Source: CAYQTE01 sp964420285 (GTDB taxonomy: Bacteria > Planctomycetota > Phycisphaerae > Tepidisphaerales > Tepidisphaeraceae). From it: 30,948 nucleotides of DNA. Every line of letters starts with the position of its first letter. Position 1 is the first letter of the stretch. Below, one piece after another: positions 1-9,300 of the stretch. The notes beneath the pieces are model-generated. The model was not told where the DNA came from. It ran no database searches and saw nothing but the letters and a program-made list of their open reading frames with translations. Both the position numbers and the translations under genes were made by a program. The DNA is taken from positions 1 through 30,948 of the forward strand of contig CAYQTE010000060.1 of NCBI GenBank assembly GCA_964420285.1, written 5' to 3'.

Positions 1-58
1 CAGTGAACATGAGGCCGCCGCTCGCCCTGAGAGGATGAAAACAAAAGTGAAGCGACGG

Positions 59-137
59 AACCGCGGATGAACGCCGATGGACGCGGATAAGACAAGAACC
101 AGATTCCATCTGCGTTCATCCGCGTTCATCTGCGGTT
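59..137. repeat. Palindromic intergenic repeat (GCGGATGAACGC type)
   Basis: The left arm (59-90) and right arm (108-137) are imperfect reverse complements, built around the words GCGGATGAACGC and GCGTTCATCCGC, with a loop of about 17 nt. Each arm itself contains tandem copies of the word GATGAACGC or a close variant. From recall, repeats of this type are scattered between genes in many planctomycete and verrucomicrobial genomes. They are probably non-autonomous palindromic elements, but that is inference. Confidence 0.7.
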
Positions 138-352
138 GATCCGTCCTGTTTTCAGTGCGGTACATCGGGAGGAGGAAACAACGGCCGGTACGGGACATCG
201 GGCACTCTCCCCGCCCGCGTCCGCCCAGGCCGGGCGGCGATCCCGCCCGACCAGCCGGTCCCAACCCCGCCGATTGCCCAATTCCCCTATTGTCGCGACA
301 TATCCATTTGCCGGATCGCGCGTGCCCGCGTCGAGCCCTTGACGGATTTCGA

Positions 353-381
353 TTGCCAACAAACGGGGTTTCGCCTATCAT
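353..381 (+). promoter_or_regulatory. Sigma70-like promoter for the PEP-CTERM gene
   Basis: A TTGCCA box (353-358) is separated by exactly 17 bp from TATCAT (376-381). Transcription would begin near 388, leaving a leader of about 74 nt before the ATG at 462, which has an AGAGGA ribosome site. This is read by eye from consensus only. Confidence 0.45.
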
Positions 382-461
382 GCCGCCCGGTTTCTCCGGG
401 GGTGATGCTCTTGCAGATATTTTTGGCTGTTCGACGACGCCCGTTACGGGAGAGGAAGATT

Positions 462-3400
462 ATGCACGCGAGTGTTTGCTTGCGCCATGCGCGTGGCCGT
501 GGACCCTTCGTCGCTCGCGCCGCAGTGGCGATCTTGCTTCTCTTTGTGATTGACATATCACCTGCGGCCGTCTTTACATGGACCGGCTCCGGCGGCACAA
601 GCTGGGCAACCAGTTCAAACTGGAACCCCACCGGCGGACCCGGAACCTCCGACACGGCCAGCTTCACCAACACCGGCTCGGTCACGTTCCCCGGCACCGT
701 CACCAGCGTCCTCGATACTAACCACACCGTCGGCGGCCTGGTGTTCGTCAACTCCTCTGGGCATTACGACACACTCGATTTCGGCGGCTTCACCCTCACC
801 GACAACGGCAACCTCTCCTTCAATACCGACGAAAATTCCCCAACCACCACCACCATCCGCGACGGCATCCTCAACGTCAGCGGCGGCGTCAATTCGACTA
901 TTTCCGTCGGCAGCGGTGTCTCAGGCAACGCCGTCGGCACCGCCGATTTCTCCGGGCTTACCTCCTTCGGCGCCACCATTCAGAATCTGTATGTTGGCGA
1001 AAACACCACCACCAATAGCGCCACCGGCACACTCACGCTTTCGCCCTCCAACACCATCAGCGCCAGTTCCATCATCATCGGCTCCACTCTCAATCCCAAC
1101 GCCAGCGGAACCAGTACGCTCACCTTCGGCAATTCCAATTCCATCCTTACCGGCCAGTTCACCGTCGCGCAGAATTATTCCAATGCCACTGCCACGCTTC
1201 CCGCCGGCGGAAATCTGACGCTTGGATCGACCTCGCAGCTCGCCGCGCTGTCCGTCTCCAACGCCGACAACAACTCGTCGAATGTTTACACCGGCGAACT
1301 CGACCTCTCGCAAGGCTCCTTCAACGGCTACCTCAGTTCACTGACCGTCGCGCAGCAAACCGGCCCCAACAGCAGTATTACAGGAACCTTCAATGCCGGC
1401 GAAAGCGGCTCTGTACTCATCGGCGCCTCCGGCACCAACACCGCGACCATCGCCGTCGCCAACGCCACGGCGGGCGCAACCGTCCACGGCACCGTCAACT
1501 TCGGCGGGCTCTCGTCTCTCGCCGCGAATCTCAACACCTTCGCCATCGGCACCGCCTCCAACAGCGGCAGCACAGCCCTCGGCACCGTCACCCTCGCCGC
1601 CTCCAACACCATCAACGCCAACTCCATCACCGTCGGCTCTAGCGTCAATCCCAACGCCAGCGGCGCCAGCACACTCACTCTTGGCACTTCCAATTCCATC
1701 CTCACCAACCAGCTCACCATCGCCCAGAACTATTCAAACGCCACCGTCACTCTTCCCGCCGGTGGAAACCTGACGCTCGGATCGCCCTCCCAGCTCACCG
1801 CCCTCTCCGTGTCCAGCGCCACCAACGACTCGTCGAATTCCTACACCGGCCTGCTTGACCTGTCTCAAGGTTCTTTCACCGGGTATCTCAGTTCGCTGGA
1901 CATCGGACAGGGGCAGGAAGCCGGGCCGGAGGGCAGCGTGACGGGTACCTTCAACGCCGGCAAAAGCGGCTCTGTCCTCATCGGCGCCTCCGGCACCAAT
2001 ACTGCCAATATCATCGTCGGCAGCAATACCAACAACGCCTCCATCACCGGCACCGTCAACTTCGGCGGACTTTCGTCCCTCACCGCGAATCTCAACACCT
2101 TCACCATCGGCACCGCCGCCGGCAGCGGCGGCACAGCCCTCGGCACCGTCACCCTTGCCGCGTCCAACACCATCAACGCCACCTCCATCACCGTCGGCTC
2201 CAGCGTCAACCCCAACGCCAGCGGCACCAGTACGCTCACCTTCGGCAATTCCAATTCCATCCTTACCGGCCAGTTCGCCGTCGCGCAGAATTATTCCAAT
2301 GCCACCGCCACGCTTCCCGCCGGCGGAAATCTGACGCTTGGATCGACCTCGCAGCTCGCCGCGCTGTCCGTCTCCAACGCCGACAACAACTCGTCGAATG
2401 TTTACACCGGCGAACTCGACCTCTCGCAAGGCTCCTTCAACGGCTACCTCAGTTCACTGACCGTCGCGCAGCAAACCGGCCCCAACAGCAGTATTACAGG
2501 AACCTTCAATGCCGGCGAAAGCGGCTCTGTACTCATCGGCGCCTCCGGCACCAACACCGCGACCATCGCCGTCGCCAACGCCACGGCGGGCGCAACCGTC
2601 CACGGCACCGTCAACTTCGGCGGGCTCTCGTCTCTCGCCGCGAATCTCAACACCTTCGCCATCGGCACCGCCTCCAACAGCGGCAGCACAGCCCTCGGCA
2701 CCGTCACCCTCGCCGCCTCCAACACCATCAACGCCAACTCCATCACCGTCGGCTCTAGCGTCAATCCCAACGCCAGCGGCGCCAGCACACTCACTCTTGG
2801 CACTTCCAATTCCATCCTCACCAACCAGCTCACCATCGCCCAGAACTATTCAAACGCCACGGTCACTCTTCCCGCCGGCGGAAATCTGACGCTCGGATCG
2901 CCCTCCCAGCTCACCGCGCTTTCCGTCTCCAACGCCAGCATTACCACGACCAACTCCTACACCGGCCTGCTCGACCTGTCTCAAGGCTCTTTCACCGGCT
3001 ATCTCAGTTCACTCACGGTCGGGCAAGGGCAGAACACCGGATCCGAGGGCGGTGTCGCCGGTACGCTCACCATCAGCTCCAACCCCGCCAATTACGTCAC
3101 CGCCAATTCCGTCACCCTCGGCGGAACCAAGACCACCGGCACGCTCAACTACGGCGGCGGAACCTTTTACGCCGGCTCGATCGCCGCCGGGTCGGGCAAC
3201 GCTAATTTTAACTGGACCGGCGGCACGCTCAGCGTCGGAACCTTCGGCACGCCCACCATTCCCTTCAACCTCAACAACACCGGCACCGGCACGCTCGCGC
3301 CCGCCACTGCCAGCGGCGCCATCGGCACCAACACCATCAACGGCAACTACACGCAGGGTTCATCCGCCACCACCGCCATCCGCATCGCCGGCGATTCGGC

Positions 3401-4694
3401 CGGCACAGGCAACGATCAGGTCAGTATCTCCGGAACCGCGAGCCTCGCCGGAAATCTTGACCTCAGCCTGATCGACGGTTTCATCCCGGCCGTTGGCGAG
3501 AACTTCCTTATCGAAACCTATGGCAGCCACAGTGGTTCTTACAGCTACGTCGCACCGCCGACACTGCCGCAGAACGTCGCGTTCCTGCTGGACTACACCA
3601 CCAGCCCCACCCAACTGATGGTTCGCATGGTCACGCCGGTGCCGCAGAATTACGTCTCGACCGCCTCGGTCGGATCGTTCGGCACGGCCTCAAGCTGGGA
3701 CACCGACACCACGCCCGGCACGGCCAACAACGTCACCATCAACAACACGGGCACCACGGCGCAAACTGTCACCGTCGCCACCAGCACGACCGTGCAGGGG
3801 ATCAACCTTTCCGGCTCGGGCGCGCCGCTCAATCTGGAGATCCCCCAGGGCATTAGTCTCGGCGTCGCCAGCGGAATCGTCGTCGGCGCCAATGCCACCG
3901 TTGGCGGCGGCGGCACTGTCACGGCCTTTTCCACCGCCAACAACGGTCTGATCCAGCACGCCTCCGGCGCGGCCAATCTCGGCACTGTCTCCGGAACCGG
4001 CACGCTTCAGGTCGGCGCCGCTTCCGGCAGCCCCGCCATCGTCTCCGCCTCATCGCTTTCTCAGGCCGCCGTCACCATCAACTCGACCGGCAAACTTCAA
4101 CTTCTTCAGAACATTCCCGGCGTCACAAGCTCAATCGGCTCGCTGTCAATCACCGGCGGCGGGCAGATCGATATCACCAACAACGGCCTGTTGCTCAACG
4201 AGACCAACAATCCCCTGTCGCAAGTTACGGCCTGGATACAGAGCCAGTCCATCACCAGTTCCCTTGTGAACGGCCCCAATTCCCAGGCCAGCCGGGCCAT
4301 CGGCTACGGCGATTCGAGCGAAGACCCGCTGACGATTCCGGCCGGGGATGTGGAAGTGAAGTATGTGCCGTTTGGCGACACCAATCTGGACGGGGTCGTG
4401 GATATCACCGATCTGACACGGGCGATTAACAACCTGGGCTTGTCGCCGGGATATTACGGCGGGGATGTGGCCAATCAGGGGATGGTGAACATCACCGACA
4501 TCGCGGACATCATCAACGATCTGGGCGCGACATTGAACGCCGATGGAACCAGCGTGCCGGCGGCATTGATGCAAACACAGGACAGCAGCGTGCCGGAACC
4601 GGCGAGCCTGGGATTGCTGACGGTGGGCGCACTGGGATTGCTGGCGCGGCGGCGGCGCGGGGCTGAGAGTGCCCGATCTTCCGGGCGAGTGTAA
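462..4694 (+). CDS. Large repetitive surface protein with dockerin-like region and PEP-CTERM anchor
   Basis: The protein has 1410 residues. I chose the ATG at 462 because AGAGGA precedes it closely and the protein then opens with an Arg-rich n-region and a hydrophobic signal core (about residues 18-35). Next comes a TWTGSGGTSWATSSNW segment, like autotransporter-associated beta-strand regions, then four Ser/Thr/Asn/Gly-rich units of about 186 residues (from about residue 211). A second beta-rich part follows. Near the C-terminus two Asp/Asn-rich loops, GDTNLDGVVDITDL and GDVANQGMVNITDI, resemble a type I dockerin. The end carries VPEPASLGLL, a hydrophobic helix and RRRR, the PEP-CTERM signal recognised by exosortases in the inner membrane. 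It is probably exported, cleaved by an exosortase and displayed or released. Cohesin and exosortase genes are not in the window. The last codons lie inside a palindromic repeat. The ligand and role are unknown. Confidence 0.9.
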   Translation: MHASVCLRHARGRGPFVARAAVAILLLFVIDISPAAVFTWTGSGGTSWATSSNWNPTGGPGTSDTASFTNTGSVTFPGTVTSVLDTNHTVGGLVFVNSSGHYDTLDFGGFTLTDNGNLSFNTDENSPTTTTIRDGILNVSGGVNSTISVGSGVSGNAVGTADFSGLTSFGATIQNLYVGENTTTNSATGTLTLSPSNTISASSIIIGSTLNPNASGTSTLTFGNSNSILTGQFTVAQNYSNATATLPAGGNLTLGSTSQLAALSVSNADNNSSNVYTGELDLSQGSFNGYLSSLTVAQQTGPNSSITGTFNAGESGSVLIGASGTNTATIAVANATAGATVHGTVNFGGLSSLAANLNTFAIGTASNSGSTALGTVTLAASNTINANSITVGSSVNPNASGASTLTLGTSNSILTNQLTIAQNYSNATVTLPAGGNLTLGSPSQLTALSVSSATNDSSNSYTGLLDLSQGSFTGYLSSLDIGQGQEAGPEGSVTGTFNAGKSGSVLIGASGTNTANIIVGSNTNNASITGTVNFGGLSSLTANLNTFTIGTAAGSGGTALGTVTLAASNTINATSITVGSSVNPNASGTSTLTFGNSNSILTGQFAVAQNYSNATATLPAGGNLTLGSTSQLAALSVSNADNNSSNVYTGELDLSQGSFNGYLSSLTVAQQTGPNSSITGTFNAGESGSVLIGASGTNTATIAVANATAGATVHGTVNFGGLSSLAANLNTFAIGTASNSGSTALGTVTLAASNTINANSITVGSSVNPNASGASTLTLGTSNSILTNQLTIAQNYSNATVTLPAGGNLTLGSPSQLTALSVSNASITTTNSYTGLLDLSQGSFTGYLSSLTVGQGQNTGSEGGVAGTLTISSNPANYVTANSVTLGGTKTTGTLNYGGGTFYAGSIAAGSGNANFNWTGGTLSVGTFGTPTIPFNLNNTGTGTLAPATASGAIGTNTINGNYTQGSSATTAIRIAGDSAGTGNDQVSISGTASLAGNLDLSLIDGFIPAVGENFLIETYGSHSGSYSYVAPPTLPQNVAFLLDYTTSPTQLMVRMVTPVPQNYVSTASVGSFGTASSWDTDTTPGTANNVTINNTGTTAQTVTVATSTTVQGINLSGSGAPLNLEIPQGISLGVASGIVVGANATVGGGGTVTAFSTANNGLIQHASGAANLGTVSGTGTLQVGAASGSPAIVSASSLSQAAVTINSTGKLQLLQNIPGVTSSIGSLSITGGGQIDITNNGLLLNETNNPLSQVTAWIQSQSITSSLVNGPNSQASRAIGYGDSSEDPLTIPAGDVEVKYVPFGDTNLDGVVDITDLTRAINNLGLSPGYYGGDVANQGMVNITDIADIINDLGATLNADGTSVPAALMQTQDSSVPEPASLGLLTVGALGLLARRRRGAESARSSGRV
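1092..3040 (+). repeat. Four intragenic tandem units, arranged as a duplicated two-unit block
   Basis: Units begin with the residues NPNASG at 1092, 1647, 2208 and 2763, so spacings are 555, 561 and 555 bp. Units 1 and 3 are nearly identical, as are units 2 and 4, while 1 and 2 are clearly diverged. Near-identity at DNA level runs over about 1108-1740 against 2224-2856, offset exactly 1116 bp (372 codons). This points to a recent duplication or gene conversion of a two-unit block. The last unit is partial and fades near 3040. Confidence 0.9.
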
Positions 4695-4880
4695 ACCCCT
4701 GCGGAGCCATCTTTTAATCCCCTCTCCCTGTAACCAGGGGGAGGGTTGGGTGGGGGTTACCCGCCGTGGCGTGGGTCGCGGCTTCCACCTGGCATACCCG
4801 CTGGCGAAGAACCCCCACCTCAATCCTCCCCCTGGGTACATGGGGAGGAGGAAAAGGCGGTTGCCCGGAAATTCGGGCAC
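4669..4880. mobile_element. MITE-like palindromic element overlapping the end of the upstream gene
   Basis: The termini GTGCCCGATCTTCCGGGC (4669-4686) and its reverse complement with two mismatches (4863-4880) enclose a second, longer inverted pair. Those inner arms are 4719-4758 and 4810-4851, rich in CCCCTCTCCCTG / CAGGGGGAGGG. The whole could fold into one large hairpin. It encodes nothing convincing. Its left terminus carries the last codons and TAA stop of the surface-protein gene. A half copy lies at 30458-30547. Non-autonomous transposition is inferred from structure; no target duplication is evident. Confidence 0.75.
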
Positions 4881-5065
4881 AGCCGTTGAGGTTCGGGCGC
4901 GACATTCCATTTGACTTTCCCGAATCCGACTGCTAAATAAACAGTTGTTTTAATCGGTTGCTTTGCTGGCGGCTGGAATGACGCCGCAGCGGCGGGGGAT
5001 TTGCCGGAATATGATATACGGCCGGCCGGGATGGAGGGGGCTGGGCCGGTGGATTGGATCGCATC
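4695..5065. other. Intergenic region: palindromic element plus efflux-operon promoter
   Basis: The first half is the palindromic element. From 4881 the stretch is more AT-rich and holds the promoter and operator-like palindrome of the RND operon. The long minus-strand open frames across this region continue antisense through the adaptor gene and look like shadows. Confidence 0.6.
4911..4950 (+). promoter_or_regulatory. Promoter and operator-like palindrome of the RND efflux operon
   Basis: TTGACT (4911-4916) is followed after 17 bp by TAAATA (4934-4939). The perfect 12-bp palindrome AAACAGTTGTTT (4939-4950) begins at the end of the -10 box and covers the expected start point near 4946. Repressors of the TetR or MarR type often bind such positions at efflux operons. 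No regulator gene is adjacent, so one would have to act from elsewhere. Confidence 0.45.
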
Positions 5066-6340
5066 ATGGTCAATGAGTTTGCCTGGCGTGGCCGCATTGG
5101 CTTGCGGCATGTGACGATGTCGCTTTTGGCGGGTGGCGCGGTGCTTGGCGCGGCGTTGATAGTCGGTGGATGCTCCAAGGCGTCGGGAACCAGCGCGGGG
5201 CCGCCGGCCATGCCGAAGACGATGGTGTCGGACGTTCCGGCCGTGGCGCAGGATGTGCCTGTTTATCTCGACGAGATCGGCACGACGGTGGCCACGCAAT
5301 CGGTGCAGGTGCAGCCGCAGGTGACCGGGCCGATCACCAAGATCGCGTTCACGGACGGGCAGAGCGTCAAACAGGGTGACCTGCTGTTCCTGATCGATCC
5401 CACGCCGTATCAGGCGGCGCTGGATCACGCGACGGCCATGCTTGAGCTGGATCAGAAGAAGCTGGAATTCGCAGACACGGATTACAAGATGGCCGAAGAA
5501 CTGCAAAGCCAGCCGGGGGCTGAATCTCGCGAGGAATTTGAACAAAAGAAGAACGCCCGCGACGTGGCGGTGGCACAGATCAAGATCGATCAGGCGGATG
5601 TCGCCACCGCAAAGGTCAATCTCAATTATTGCACGGTCACTTCGCCGATCGACGGGCGGGTGGGCCAGCACCAGTTCGACCTGGGCACAATCGTCATGGG
5701 CAACGGCTTTGTGACCACGGCGATGGTGACGGTCGAGACGGTCGATCCGATCTACGTGGATTTCAACATTCCGGAAAACTCACTGGCGGACGTGCGCGAC
5801 GCCATGAAGGCGGGCGAACTGGATGTGACGGCCAGCCTGCCGGATCATCCGGATCACATCTGCCGCGGCAAGCTCACGTTCCTTGACAATGCAGTGCGAA
5901 ACGGGACGGGGGACGTGAAACTGCGGGCGAAGCTGTCCAATTCGGATCTGTATCTGTGGCCGGGGCAGTTTGTGAAGGTGCGGCTGATTCTCAAGACGAT
6001 CAAGGATGCGGTGCTGATTCCGACGCAGGCGGAGCAGATCAGCCAGGCGGGCCCGTTCGTGTACGTGGTGAAGGACCATAACACGGTGGAGATGCGGCCG
6101 ATCGTGGTGGGCCAGAGGCAAGGGGACATGATCGTGGCGGAGAAGGGCATTGCCGCGGGCGAATCGGTGGTGGTCGTGGGGCAGCTTATGCTTTATCCGG
6201 GCGCGACGGTCGTGGAAGCGCCCGCCGGCGGAATGCCGCCGGGCGGCGCCCCTGGCGCGATGCCACCCGGCAGCGCCCCTGGCGCCACCGGCAATCCCAG
6301 TTCGACCAAACCCGCCGGCGCCGCCCCAACCGCCGGTTGA
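5066..6340 (+). CDS. RND efflux periplasmic adaptor (HlyD/MdtA-type lipoprotein)
   Basis: This 424-residue membrane-fusion protein would link an inner-membrane RND pump to an outer-membrane channel. From the ATG at 5066 there is a basic n-region, a hydrophobic stretch and a lipobox-like VGGC with Cys36, so it is probably a lipoprotein. A TTG at 5054 is an alternative start. Family features in order are a barrel-sandwich half (VQVQPQVTGPITKIAFTDGQ), a helical hairpin rich in Asp/Lys/Glu, the second lipoyl half (NYCTVTSPIDGRVGQ), a beta-barrel (VDFNIPENSLADVR) and a membrane-proximal domain. The C-terminus is a Gly/Pro/Ala-rich tail with repeated PGGAPGAMPPG-like words, which is unusual and may be a flexible linker. 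The pump gene follows after 34 bp, so the two are an operon. Confidence 0.92.
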   Translation: MVNEFAWRGRIGLRHVTMSLLAGGAVLGAALIVGGCSKASGTSAGPPAMPKTMVSDVPAVAQDVPVYLDEIGTTVATQSVQVQPQVTGPITKIAFTDGQSVKQGDLLFLIDPTPYQAALDHATAMLELDQKKLEFADTDYKMAEELQSQPGAESREEFEQKKNARDVAVAQIKIDQADVATAKVNLNYCTVTSPIDGRVGQHQFDLGTIVMGNGFVTTAMVTVETVDPIYVDFNIPENSLADVRDAMKAGELDVTASLPDHPDHICRGKLTFLDNAVRNGTGDVKLRAKLSNSDLYLWPGQFVKVRLILKTIKDAVLIPTQAEQISQAGPFVYVVKDHNTVEMRPIVVGQRQGDMIVAEKGIAAGESVVVVGQLMLYPGATVVEAPAGGMPPGGAPGAMPPGSAPGATGNPSSTKPAGAAPTAG

Positions 6341-6374
6341 TCGCCCAGACGTTGTTCCACCCCAGGATTTCATC

Positions 6375-9300
6375 GTGAATATCTCCGAGCCATTTATTCG
6401 CCGTCCGGCCATGACCACGCTGCTCACGGTCTCAGCGATCGTGTTCGGCGTGATGTGTTATTTCTGGCTGCCGGTGAACGATCTGCCGGCCGTCGATTAT
6501 CCGGTCATTCAGGTGCAGGCCAATTATCCGGGCGCCAGCCCGGAGACGATGGCGAACAACATCGCCACGCCGCTGGAACGGCAATTCATGCAGATATCGG
6601 GGCTGGATATCGTCACCTCGCAAAGCACCGAGGGGCATACGAGCATCAGCCTGCAATTCAACCTGGACAAGAGCATCGACGCGGCGGCCACCGACGTGCA
6701 GACCGCCATCACGCAGGCGTCGGGAAATCTGCCGGTCGATCTGCCTTCGCCGCCGACGTTTCAGAAGACCAATCCCAACGACCAGGCGATTGTGTATGTC
6801 GCCATGACCAGCGATTCCATGCCGGCGGGGAAACTGTACGACTTTGCCACCGGCGTTCAGCAGCAGATCAGCATCCTGTCGGGCGTGTCGCGGGTGGATA
6901 TCTACGGGACCAAGAGCGCCATCCGCATCAAGGCCGACCCCGAGGCCCTGGCATCGCGGAATCTGGCACTGACCGATCTTTCGACCGCCATCGCCAACGG
7001 GACCGGCTATGAAGGGGCGGGGCAGCTTGACGGCACGCACATGTCGATGCTCCTGCAACCCAAGGGGCAGCTCGAAACGGCCGAGGATTACGGCAATCTC
7101 ATCATCGGAGGCACGAGCAATTCGCCGATACGGCTGAAGGACGTTGCGACGGTCGTTGACAGCGTGCAGGACGAGCGCATTCACATGCAGTTCTGGGAGC
7201 GCGACGTCAAGACGCTGCCGACGAGCATGGTGGTGCTGGCCGTATTCCGGCAGGCCGGCGCCAACGCCGTGGATGTTGCCAGATCGGTTTACGCGCTAAA
7301 GCCGGTGGTGCAGGCGGAGCTGCCGCCGTCGATTCAAATCGTGCCGGTGTACGACCGGTCAGCCAACATTGTGCGTTCGGTGCTTGACGTGGAGAAGACA
7401 TTGATGATCGCGTTCATCCTGGTGGTGATCGTGATCTTCATGTTCCTGGGCCGGGCCCGCGACACGATCATACCCACCTTCGCCCTGCCGATGTCGATGC
7501 TGCTGACGTTCATCGTGATGAACGCACTGGGATACAGCCTGGACAATCTGTCGCTGATGGCGCTGACGCTGGCGATCGGGTTCCTGGTCGATGACGCCAT
7601 CGTGTTCCTGGAGAACACCGTCCGCCGCATGGAAAAACTCGGCGAAGGCGCCATGGAAGCCTCGTTCAACAGCGCCAAGGAAATCAGCTTCACGATTTTG
7701 TCGATGACCGTCTCGCTGGCGGCGGTGTTCATTCCGCTGGTGTTCATGCCGGGACTGATCGGGCGGATTTTCCGCGAGTTCTCCATCACCATCATCGTCT
7801 CGATTTTCGCCTCGGGCATCGTATCGCTGACGCTGACGCCGCTGATGTGCTCGCGATTGCTGGCAAGGCGCGGGCACGGTGTGACCAAAACATGGGTCGA
7901 GCGCGTGATCGGCGGCGTCGAACATCGCGTCCTGGGCTTCTACGGCACAACTCTCAGTTGGTTCCTTCGCAACAAGTGGATTTCGGCCGTCATCTGGATC
8001 TGCTGCCTGATCGGAACCGTGGTGCTCTTTCAGCGGATTCCCAAATCGCTGCTGCCCACCGGCGACAGCGGGTTTCTGCTGGGGGTTTTGATCGCGCAGG
8101 AGGGCTCATCGCCGCAGCAGATGCACGAATACCAGGCCAGGACCGATTCGGTGCTGCACGCCCCCGATTCCGGCGTGACCATCAGCTTTACCATGAGCGG
8201 CAATGGCTCCTTCGTGGCCTCCAACCAGGAAATCATGCTGGCGTTCCTGGGCGATCCGTCCACGCGCACGCGAACCATCGACCAGATCGCCGCCCAACTC
8301 TCCGGCAAGATGTTCATGGGAATCCCCGGAACCATGTCCGTCATGCTGCCCCAGCCGGTTCTACAGCTCAGCACCGGCGTCAGCTCGCGCACGCAGGGTT
8401 CGCTCTCCTTCGCCATCTCCGGCATCAAGCCCGACGACGTCTACCAATACGCCGCCCAACTCCAGACCGAATTCAGCAAATTCCGCCCCTTCGGCCCCGA
8501 CGGCCCGCCGGGATTCGCCGGCCGGGTGCTCACCGATCTCTACAACCACACGCCCGGCCTGGACATTCCGATACGCCACGATCAAGCCGCGACGTACAAC
8601 GTCTCGCCCAAGCGCATCCTTGATCTGCTCAGCCACGCGTATTCGCAGAACTACGTCTATCTCATCAAGCGCCCCACCGACCAATACGAGGTGATCCTCG
8701 AAGCCGCCGACAAGGACCGCTCGATACCGGAAAACCTCAGCCAGCTTTACATCCGCTCGGATGACGGCAGCCACATTGTGCCACTTTCGGCGCTGGTCGA
8801 TTGGAAGCCGTCGATCGGCCCGCAATCGGTCAATCACCTCAACCAGTTCACCAGCGTCACGTTCAGCTTCACGCCGGCGCCGGGCGTGCCCACAAGTGCG
8901 GCCGTCGATTTCATCCAGCAGACGGCCGCGAGGGTTCTGCCGCCGCAAATTCGCGGCCAGCTTCAGGGTGATGCGCTGACGTATCAACAGACCAAGGACA
9001 CGCTGACGATCCTCATGTTCCTGGCGGTCTTTGTCATGTACGTGATCCTCGGCATCCTGTATGAAAGCTACGTCCATCCGATCACGGTTCTTTCGAGCCT
9101 GCCGGTGGCTCTGGTGGGCGGATTGGCGACACTGGTGCTCTTCGGCCAGGAGGCATCGCTTTATGCGTTCATCGGGATGTTCATGCTCATGGGCATTGTG
9201 AAGAAGAACGGCATCATGATCGTGGACTTCGCCCTTCAGCGCATCGACCAGGGCCAAAGCGCCGAGGACGCCATCCATCAGGCCAGCATGGACCGTTTCC

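Larger units (their letters stand above)
1..461. other. Gene-free leader region at left edge
   Basis: No convincing gene lies here. The short open frames on both strands lack ribosome sites and protein-like composition. The stretch holds a palindromic repeat (59-137), and a promoter (353-381) for the large surface-protein gene that follows. Positions 140-340 show nothing I recognise. Confidence 0.6.

Noticed and set aside
1328..2889. Several long open frames within the surface-protein gene, including identical copies on the minus strand
   Set aside because: They follow from the internal duplication and GC-rich codons; none has a ribosome site or protein-like composition. Their identity was used only as evidence for the DNA repeat.
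1092..3040. CRISPR-like or satellite array
   Set aside because: Units are about 555 bp, coding and in frame, so this is a protein repeat.
4820..5671. 283-residue minus-strand frame over the intergenic region and adaptor gene
   Set aside because: Low-complexity Arg/His/Leu composition, starts inside the adaptor gene antisense, ends in the palindromic element.
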